Part shown: one piece after another, positions 18,434 to 26,015 of the stretch
Position numbering within the stretch: the stretch's first letter is position 1
How the letters are laid out: each line of letters begins with the position of its first letter
Source of the DNA: Leucogyrophana mollusca
Taxonomy: Eukaryota > Basidiomycota > Agaricomycetes > Boletales
DNA: 26,015 nt
Assembly (NCBI GenBank): GCA_021014945.1
Contig: MU266601.1
Coordinates: forward strand, 1 to 26,015
Direction of reading: 5' to 3'
Translations under genes and position numbers: made by a program
Notes under the pieces: model-generated
Databases searched by the model: none
The model's input: the letters and a program-made list of their open reading frames with translations, nothing else
Told to the model about the DNA's origin: nothing

Positions 18434-20947
18434 ATGGACTCCTCCAGTGCCAGCGATCACTCCGAAAAGAAAGACATTGCGTCCGGCGACAGAGAACCAG
18501 TCACAAATGTCAACGGGTTTGACGTCGACGTCGCCGCTCAGCTCACAGCGGGCACTGATGTGGTCTTGGATCCCGAAGTGGCCTTGCGCCTCAGGTGAGT
18601 CCGCAGGTTTTTCGTAGATAGACGAAGTTTACAAGTGTTCTTTAGGCGAAAGATCGATTTGCACATTATGCCCTTCATGTGCTGTGAGTTTAGCCAACGA
18701 TTCCATTCGTCGTGTCACTTATAAGAATCTCATTTCATAGTAATGTACTTGTAAGTTGACTAAGTCGTGGTTTATGGTTATCCTCTCATCAATATGTCAG
18801 AATAACATTCATGGACAAGACTACTCTTGGAGAGGCGGCTGTACTGGGTATACTGTGCGTGCAGTCTATGGTACTGACTTTCCCCACACTCAATTTGCCA
18901 TTGATTAGCGAGGGCGCCCATTTGACGGCCAACCAGTTCAACTGGCTAGGGACAATTTTCTACCTCAGTTACTTGGTGTTCCAATACCCTCAAAATCTCG
19001 CTCTGCAGCGTTTCCCTGTTGGCAGATGGATGAGGTGAGAATATCTACGGGTTGCGCTGCTAGTCTTCTGATGAGACTCTATGCTAGCATCAACATTTTC
19101 CTATGGGCTGTCGTACTCTGCTGTCACGCCGCTTGTAATTCCTTTGGCGGGCTCTTTACTGTGAGGTTCTTCCTCGGCATATTCGAAGGGGCTATCACCC
19201 CTGGCTTTATGATCGTAACATCAATGTTCTACACCCGCGAAGAACAGACGAGGAGGGTTGGATATTGGTGTCAGTATCCATCTCCTTCTGATACCGTCTC
19301 CAGCTCACCCGCGCCGTAGTCTTGATGAATGGCTTTGCCGTCATTATTCTTGGGTTTATTAGTTTTGGTGTCTTGCATACCAACACGGGCAGCTTCATGC
19401 CTTGGCAATGGTAATATCTCGTCTTCCCATTGATTCACATTGGAACTAATTGTCGGTTGTAGGCTCATGATCATCACTGGTATTGTCACATTGATCACGG
19501 CAGTTCTTTTCTGGTAAAACCCCTTCTACTCTAGCCAGTCATCGGTGTTCACGTGGATGGGCGCCCCTAGGTTCCTCTTCCCCGATTCACCTACAACGGC
19601 CTGGTTCCTCACGCCGGAGGAGAGGGTGCTTGCAGTTCAGCGCATCCAGGTTAATCAAACTGGTGTCGAGAATAAGCATTTCAAGTTGGAACAGTGCGTA
19701 TATATTACGCTCAGATAGGTGATCATTTGATTCACCGTGTGTCCAGATTCGTCGAAACTGTGAAAGACCCTTTGACCTGGTTATTGGCGTTCTTCGCCGG
19801 CACAGCAAACATCGTCAATTCTGTGAGTTGTCGGACTTGCCGTGGGAATTGAATAGATCTTGATCCTGGTGTTTTTACTAGCTCACCAACCAGAGACAGC
19901 TAATTGTCGCGCAGTTTGGGTTCAATGACATTCAAACCACGTTGTTAGGCTGCGTGGATGGTGTGGTCGAGAGTACGCTTTAATTTCGTTTTCTGCCACA
20001 TTGCATCTGAGATGTCATATGAATTGATTCCAGTCCTCACCATCTTCCTCGGAGTCACGCTTGCCTCTCAGAAGGTCATCGGCAGAGCCTATGCAGGCGT
20101 GCTGATGTACGTCCCCGCTATCCTCGGCGCTATTCTTGTTAGCGCCCTCCCCTTCTCGAACACGATTGGGCTCCTATTTTCGTATTGGATTTCAAGTGAG
20201 TGATGAAACTTGTAATCTGCACGAGGTGCTGATCATCTGGTTTTCGGTTTATTTCTACTCCTGTTCCTGTGATGATTTCGACCGTGAAGTTTTCGCCATT
20301 GCTCCATTCACGATATTTTTGGGATGGGTTGGCTCTATCACCTCCGGACACACTAAACGTGAGTACTGTGCCTTGGCCATTTATCTTCGGCCATGCTTTC
20401 GCTGAATTGGCGCTGACGATATATCAACCTTCATCAGGTGTCACGACGAACGGTATCGTCCTATGCGCGTACGCGATTGGTAACGCTGTGAGCCAGTTTA
20501 TGTGGAAGGCACAATATCAACCACGGTAAGTTCTCCATCCGTACTCATCGGAGAACTCATCTTCTCTCATTCACACCCCTACTTCTCTTGTTCGTTACCT
20601 ACTCCGACTATGAATGCTGATATCCGGTCGTGATGGTGCTTTTAGGAACCATGTCCCATGGGCTGTAATCACGGCATGCAATTTCGCCGCCGGCCTCGCA
20701 CTGCTGCTTATCCGCTTCCTCCTCGCATCGGAGAATAAGAGGCGAGAATTAGAGAAGCGGGATGAAACTTACGATAATGTGTATATCGTGGACATACAGC
20801 CTGACGGGTCAAAACTCGAGAAGAGGGTAGACAAGGTAATTCCGTTTTCACGGTCACGACCTTCCTCGTGGGCTGATAGTTTTCCGCTCCCAGGCTTTCC
20901 TTGACCTCACCGACAAGCAAAATAGGGACTTCCGATACGTCCTGTAA
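18434..20947 (+). CDS. MFS permease of the Dal5/allantoate-type anion:cation symporter family
   Basis: Plasma-membrane proton symporter for organic anions; relatives carry allantoate, ureidosuccinate, nicotinate, pantothenate or biotin-related acids, and the substrate here cannot be told. Fifteen exons: 18434-18594, 18646-18683, 18741-18750, 18801-19034, 19088-19269, 19320-19410, 19463-19513, 19571-19693, 19747-19822, 19882-19972, 20034-20195, 20290-20358, 20438-20525, 20646-20835, 20894-20947; 539 residues. A ~65-residue polar cytosolic N-terminus precedes about twelve hydrophobic segments. Family hallmarks are RKIDLHIMPFMC before TM1, FMDKTTLGEA, NWLGTIFYLSYLVFQYP, RFFLGIFEGAITPGF, FYTREEQTRRVGYW, GFNDIQTTLLGC, SGHTKR and YAIGNAVSQFMW. 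The C-terminal AFLDLTDKQNRDFRYVL is typical of fungal members. The 10-nt third exon is needed to keep LMYLITFMD in frame. Confidence 0.93.
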
Positions 20948-21482
20948 TTCTTGGCGAGTTTTGGCGCGTCGTACAATTCTCCAGAGATCGCACACACCAA
21001 CTCCAGCGTCACCCGGTGGAGTTTTGTAGATTTTTGAGCGCATGCCAGTCCATACTATACATACGATATCTGTTATAATATGTTGTTTCTTGTAATCTCA
21101 GGCCTCCCTCTCTTCAAGCTACAATATAAATGTTGCTGTGAAAATGTGGCGCCTTCACACTAGTGAGCGCCACCGCTTCTTGTCACGCATGAAACATCCT
21201 TCACAAGTCGTTGCCTCACTGTGTCGCCAGCTTTTGCTCAAGGAAAGTTCTTTCGAATGGGTTGGCTGCGAGCTTGATGCCATTTCTAGCTGTGTACATC
21301 GAGCACCGCCTGCGGTGCCCATTCAGGTATGCGCGCCACGATCCTGTACCTGTTGCTCGACTTGTTTTAGCCAATGTGGGCACCCGCCACTGTGTGCTTC
21401 AAGCACTTTCACCATATAATGTGCGCCATAAGCACAATCGCATTTTCATGCACTTTCCCGTCCGACCATCATCATCATCGTA
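20948..21482. promoter_or_regulatory. Intergenic region and promoter of the AGC-like kinase gene
   Basis: About 535 bp hold the permease 3' UTR and the kinase promoter. AATATAAAT at 21123-21131 is a good TATA-like element. Just downstream, 21146-21173 forms an imperfect inverted repeat: 7-bp arms GTGGCGC/GCGCCAC, a 2-nt bulge, a further 4 bp and a 4-nt loop. It would lie at or near the transcription start. No coding region was recognised. Confidence 0.5.
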
Positions 21483-23898
21483 ATGGGTTTCATCAGGAAA
21501 CTCATCACCCGCCTTTTCAAAGGAAAAGAGCACCCAGCCGCAAGCGGCCCCAGTGATACCTCTGGTGGACCCTCCGTGGATCCTCCACCGTTCGTTTTTA
21601 ACTTGGCCCTTGACTTTCACAACACGACACAAGCTTTCTCCGAGGTCACTAATGGTGCTCGAGCGCACATCTCAGTTGGCTCTCCCCTGACAATGACTAC
21701 GGCTCTTCAGCGATTGAACCCCATTACCGCCCACGCCATTGCTCCGACTCAAAATACTCGTACGCAACCGACAATGCTAATTGACGCGTGTGTGCTGTTG
21801 TATCCCCTGGGAGGTACCACCTTGGCTCCAGGGGCGCCACAACCAGAGCTTGCCACTCCAACCCAGGTTTCTCCCCAGGCCGTGCAGGTTCCCTCAGCAA
21901 ACTCTACAAGTAGAGTTACTACGCCATCGCTCTTGATTCCCCCAGAACCGAGTGTGAGACGTCTGCCATCGAGGGCGACAGCTCCCCGAATGCGGGAGGA
22001 CATCCCTCACACACCGAATGCTCGTCGTCGACCTGTGCTGGAAGGTGGAGGGCGATCGCGCCCGGCTGGAATCCATATAATCGACTTCGGATATCCCATA
22101 GAAGCCGTCGAACGCTCTACAGCATCGAACTCGTGGCCCTCGGGTCTCCCGTGGCTAGCTGATGACTACCAGTCACCTGACTCTAGCGTCGAAGACTTGG
22201 TGTACCCTGGCGTATTTGGATCCCCCGATGGTCACCGACTGACAGAGATACCAATGAATGCGGGCGGTCTTCCATCGATCTCTAGTCTAGTGTCATCAAG
22301 AGGAGTTCGGGAAGAAAACAAAGACCTGCGTCTTGGCGCGCTCGGGAAACTGAGGCAGCTATCCGAGGGACCCTCTGCTGGAGTCGATCTCATCCAGGAA
22401 CGACTGCGCTCTCACCGACGCAATGTGGCTCGCCTTTCGACTACACTCACATCGGCCTCATCCGCGTCTGGTTCATATCAGAGCTTCGACGACGCTCGCT
22501 TCAGAATCCTCGAGTATAATGGCCACATGTTCACCGTCCAGGGCGAAATTGGGCGCGGAACCTTCGGTTTCGTCTGGTCGGCACTGACTGAGGATAACGA
22601 AGAGGTCGCTATCAAAGTGATGCATAAGCGCAAGATGCTGTACGATATGTTTCGCGAGCGTCAGCTGTCTTCAAAATGGAATTACGCGTTGGCGCTGAAT
22701 AACGAAGTAGCATCCATAGTCCGAGACGAAGTCGAGGCTTTGAAGAGGGTCACGGAGGCTGACTGCCCGTTCCTGACACCCCTCTTGTGCAGTTTCTCGG
22801 ATGACACTAATTTTTATCTTGTCATGGTGAGCTTTCCTATTCTCCTACAAGACAATTGGACTGAGGGATCATTTTTCAGCGAATGTATCCGGAGGACCTG
22901 CGACACAGGCTAGCCGAGCCTGTCGACAAAAGACAAGTGCAGATCTGGGCTGCCGAATTGGTGAGTTCCGGCCTGTGGCCCGCTCGCACGTTAGGCCTCC
23001 CTGACACAATGCAGCTCGTAGCCCTTGAAAAACTGCACCACCTGAAGATGATACATCGCGATGTTAAGCCCGAGAATATCTTGATCTCGCCCGCCGGACA
23101 CATCTGCCTGGCGGATTTCGGACTTGCTTACGTTGCTGGACCAGAAGTCGATCTCAAGCGCGTTGAGCTAAAGGACTATTGTGGGACTGCGGGATACCTC
23201 GCGCCAGAACAGGACGAGAGGATGTGTGAGATAGGATATGACTACAGAGTCGACATCTATGCCTACGGCTTGACACTACTGGAGATGATAATCGGTCGTG
23301 GCAAGGTATGTCATGATTCCAGTGACGGCGAGTTCTTGGACATTTACATTATATTTGTCAAGTCTTGGTTCGAAATTCTCGACTCCAACTTCGATCCACG
23401 CCAAGGATTTGCAGACAATCCGCAGATACCAAAGCTTCTCAAGAAAATTAAGGATCTGAACGCCCACCATCTGCTCAAACGGGTAAGCAGTTGTACAATT
23501 TCACTTGATGCGTGCTCAAGGTACCAATAGCTTCTGGAGGTGCAACCGGAAAATCGACCAGATTGGGAAAAGATACGCAGATTTCCCTTCTTTGCTGGGA
23601 TCGACTGGGATCAAATTGAAACTCGGTCGTGTGCTCGTGAGTTCTTTTGCAGGTCTTGGCTTCTACCAATGGCTTATTAACGCGTGTGCTGCCTCCTTCA
23701 GACCCTTATCAACCTAGCACGGTTGCACCAGAGCGCCGAGCTCCCGAGCTCCCAAACGATCTGGGCCGATATGATCCTGTTATCTCATACCAAGGAAGAC
23801 TCAATAAAGGGATAGGAGCATTGAAAGTGGACTACGAATGTCCAGCTGGCAAATGGAGAGACAAGAAGCATCTAATCCGCTGCACAGCTCGGAGGTGA
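21483..23898 (+). CDS. AGC-like serine/threonine protein kinase with long disordered N-terminus
   Basis: Six exons: 21483-22826, 22880-22960, 23015-23305, 23363-23482, 23531-23636, 23702-23898; 712 residues. The first ~345 residues are Pro/Ser/Thr-rich and probably unstructured. They begin MGFIRKLITRLFKGK, a basic amphipathic stretch with Gly2, so membrane association is conceivable. The kinase domain runs from about residue 350: glycine loop GRGTFGFV, VAIK with Lys378, HRDVKPEN (489-496), DFG (509-511), a CGTAGYLAPEQ activation/P+1 segment, then FPFFAGIDWDQI, resembling the end of AGC kinase domains. All catalytic residues are present, so it should be active. The C-terminal ~75 residues lack an obvious AGC hydrophobic motif. 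The 57-nt intron 23306-23362 has an AAG acceptor, is a multiple of three and contains no stop. The last junction relies on the intron 23637-23701. The specific subfamily and the pathway are not recognised. Confidence 0.88.
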
Positions 23899-24590
23899 CG
23901 AAATTAAAGCAAACCGCCCAACCGGTACCGGGTACATCCCTTGTATACCCCTGGACGCTTCGGGTTCCAAATGGATAAACACGATATCACCAGTTCTGTA
24001 TTATACCTTAGTCTCTCGGAGGCACGGCACATATTTTTACGATTCTATAACGCTTTTCGACAGAATGAAATGATAAAAAATCATAAATTTTCACAGGCAG
24101 CATCGGAACCAGCGTCAGCGTGTTTTGTTTCCTTTCGGGGATCCCTCTAGCGATGAAAGCTGGGAGGTACTTGTCACTGTTAGCACATGCTTGAACTACT
24201 CGACTGAAGTTGACAAGGGAGAATTGGTGCAGGAATTTTGAAGGTGAGAACGTACATATACTACTCATCATCCGGGAAACAGAGGACACACTGGAACGGC
24301 TGGCCAGCAGAGCCGCAAACTAGTGTGCAAGAAAACTCAGATGTCATAAGTATTCTACACAACGAACGAGTGCAAGGAAAAATTTATATGCATGGAGGCT
24401 GAAGCAACGCTTTCCTAAGAGAACCCCATGGTTGCCTATTCGACAAATACCTTTCGCATCCACCCAAGACGTTGATGGGCAACCCAGCAAGCATTTAAAA
24501 AAAGCATGAGTAATGTTATAGGGCAGTTCTAAGATATACGTGTGGTGTTAGTACAATCCGCGAATCCCCTTTCACTTCCATTACATGTTA
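23899..24590. other. Convergent intergenic region, no gene recognised
   Basis: It lies between the stop codons of the AGC-like kinase (plus) and the FunK1 gene (minus), and so contains both 3' UTRs. The longest frame is about 93 codons on the minus strand (24008-24289), without recognisable motifs. Composition is A/T-richer than the coding flanks. No RNA gene or repeat is visible. Confidence 0.5.
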
Positions 24591-26015
24591 TTAGGAGTGA
24601 CGCGCAACCTTCTGAGGCTTCGTCTCCTCGTCGTCAGAGCCTGCTGTGAGCCGTCGTTTGGAAGAGGTACTAGCATCAGGTGTGGGATGGTAACTTCTCG
24701 CCTGCGCGGAATCGCGATTGCTTAGGTGGGTCGAGTACGCTGACTGCTGTTTCTTCGTGAGGATGACCTCGCCAGTGATTGGCTGACGGGCGGCCCGGTC
24801 GGCCTCCGGCCATTTTGCGCGGTCTGTGACAGCCGATCGCAGAGCGTCGAGCAGCCAGTCGGAGGAGTCTGCGTTCTTAGTATCTTCATCATACCGCCAC
24901 GAGACCGCATTGCGATAATCCTCGGCGTCCGCCTTGTCACCGAGCTTTGCAAGAGTGCGTGCATCCTGGGCCCGTTTTTCAGCGGTTGGTGCAATTCTAT
25001 AGCGGACACCGATTACTGCACTCATAGAGCGTAACAATCCCTCCAGAGGTGACGTTGTCTTGAACTTCTCTGGAATGTAAGTACCCCTGCCTAACTTATC
25101 GGCCTTGCGGGTACCCCCCACAATGTGCCCTTTTTCCACGGTTGCTTCATCGAAAACATCGCGGAGGTAAGTGCTCCGCCCATCAGGTGTCATGTCGCTG
25201 GGCGTGTAAGCGATGGCCGTGTGCGTCGTTACATGCAAGAAGGACTCGACATCGTCCTTGCGCTCTTGTGGCTGTTCCGGGTACTGCAGGATAGCCGCCG
25301 ACATAAATTGCCATGTGCCCTGAAGGTAAGGGTGGACGACTGAACTCGTATAAGCTGATTGACAAATGCTTACGGTGCGATCTCGACGTCTGCGTTGGTT
25401 TTTCAAAAGATCAGTGTCCTTGCTCAGGTCCCAGTCTATCAGAAGAGCGTCCGACGCAGTCAATATAATGTTGCCGGCGCTGACGTCGCGGTGGAGGACT
25501 TTGGCACTCTCGTATGCATACTTGTGCGCTGCAGGGTGCTACGGATTAACTTCTGCTCCCCTCTCAAAACAATGTAACGCACCTTCGACAGCATCCCCCA
25601 TACCAGTGATGAGCTCGAAAGTGGAGTCAAACGTCGTAAGCACACGCCCAACGACGCCTAGGACTATCCGGTAATGGACATGGCCCGTCACCTCCCATTG
25701 TGGTTTGCACGCCCAAGCTTCTTCCACCATCTGCTGTGTGACAGTAATACCCCCAATTCCGCCGACGTCGTTTCCGCGATCGAAGGGGGCGATGTGGGGG
25801 ACCTTGTGTCGATGCAGCTTGCGATACGTGTCGCCTTCTTTATCGATGTTGTCCACGGCCACTCGCCACGTGTCTTTGAGATAGACGACCCGCTTGGAGC
25901 GTAAATCGTAGACGGGCAGCGTGCGAGTGGAGCGTCCTATCAGCGAGCGCGAGGGAAACGAAGGGCGAGGCCCAATATAGGTGTACGGCTCGAGGGGCTT
26001 TCTGTCGCTAGGGTC
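24591..26015 (-). CDS. FunK1-type fungal protein kinase, N-terminus beyond window
   Basis: Three exons visible (read downwards): 26015-25583, 25528-25374, 25319-24591, giving 438 residues; the reading frame enters from the window edge, so the 5' part lies outside rather than being broken. FunK1 kinases are a family expanded in mushroom-forming fungi. Diagnostic features are the DTWRVAVDNIDKEGDTYRKL segment, the catalytic loop VLHRDVSAGNI (Ser where most kinases have Lys), LLIDWDLSK with DWD in place of DFG, GTWQFMSA at the activation-segment end, and DVESFLHVTTHTAIAYTP in the C-lobe. The C-terminal ~70 residues are polar, ending with a basic KRR cluster and DDEETKPQKVARHS. The intron 25320-25373 is 54 nt and stop-free. 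Substrate and pathway are unknown. Whether such DWD kinases are active is family knowledge I cannot settle from sequence. Confidence 0.9.

Noticed and set aside
23637..23652. A 16-nt GTGAGT...CAG segment as an intron at the end of the AGC-like kinase
   Set aside because: It is too short for spliceosomal removal. The same donor with the acceptor at 23701 gives a normal 65-nt intron with a TTAAC branch-like site and an in-frame end.
24008..24289. 93-codon minus-strand frame between the two convergent kinases
   Set aside because: No similarity recognised and no splice extension; probably 3' UTR sequence.

Overview
The window is nuclear DNA from a filamentous basidiomycete, most likely an Agaricomycete. 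The genes are split by many very short introns (mostly 48-65 nt, GT...AG), base composition is balanced, and two lineage-typical families are present: a DUF6593 protein and a FunK1 kinase. There is no operon logic, and I see no rRNA, tRNA, transposon or CRISPR array. All exon joins were worked out by hand from splice signals, reading phase and conserved protein motifs. Every model closes in frame.

Layout, left to right: (1) 572-3173, minus: LEU4-type 2-isopropylmalate synthase with a tandemly duplicated C-terminal regulatory domain. (2) 3580-6343, plus: cytosolic glutamyl-tRNA synthetase (GUS1), sharing a ~400 bp divergent promoter with LEU4. (3) 6344-7687: a 1.3 kb stretch with no convincing gene. 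(4) 7688-8345, minus: small DUF6593 protein. (5) 8867-12373, plus: 1025-residue putative nuclear protein kinase with two SAP-like motifs, long charged disordered regions and a TKL-like kinase domain whose beta-3 lysine is missing. (6) 12814-15493, plus: mitochondrial external type II NADH dehydrogenase with two EF-hands. (7) 15650-17709, minus: CLP1, the pre-mRNA cleavage/polyadenylation factor and polynucleotide-kinase homologue. (8) 18434-20947, plus: Dal5-type MFS permease with a 10-nt micro-exon. (9) 21483-23898, plus: AGC-like Ser/Thr kinase with a long disordered N-terminus. (10) 24591-26015, minus: FunK1 kinase, 5' end outside the window.

Most genes are independent housekeeping or signalling genes. 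The one functional pairing is LEU4 with GUS1: leucine synthesis and aminoacyl-tRNA supply, back to back, with two copies of a Gcn4/CPC1-like 9-mer between them. The observations most worth following up are the WNK-like lysine arrangement in the SAP-motif kinase (gene 5) and the duplicated LeuA allosteric domain in gene 1.
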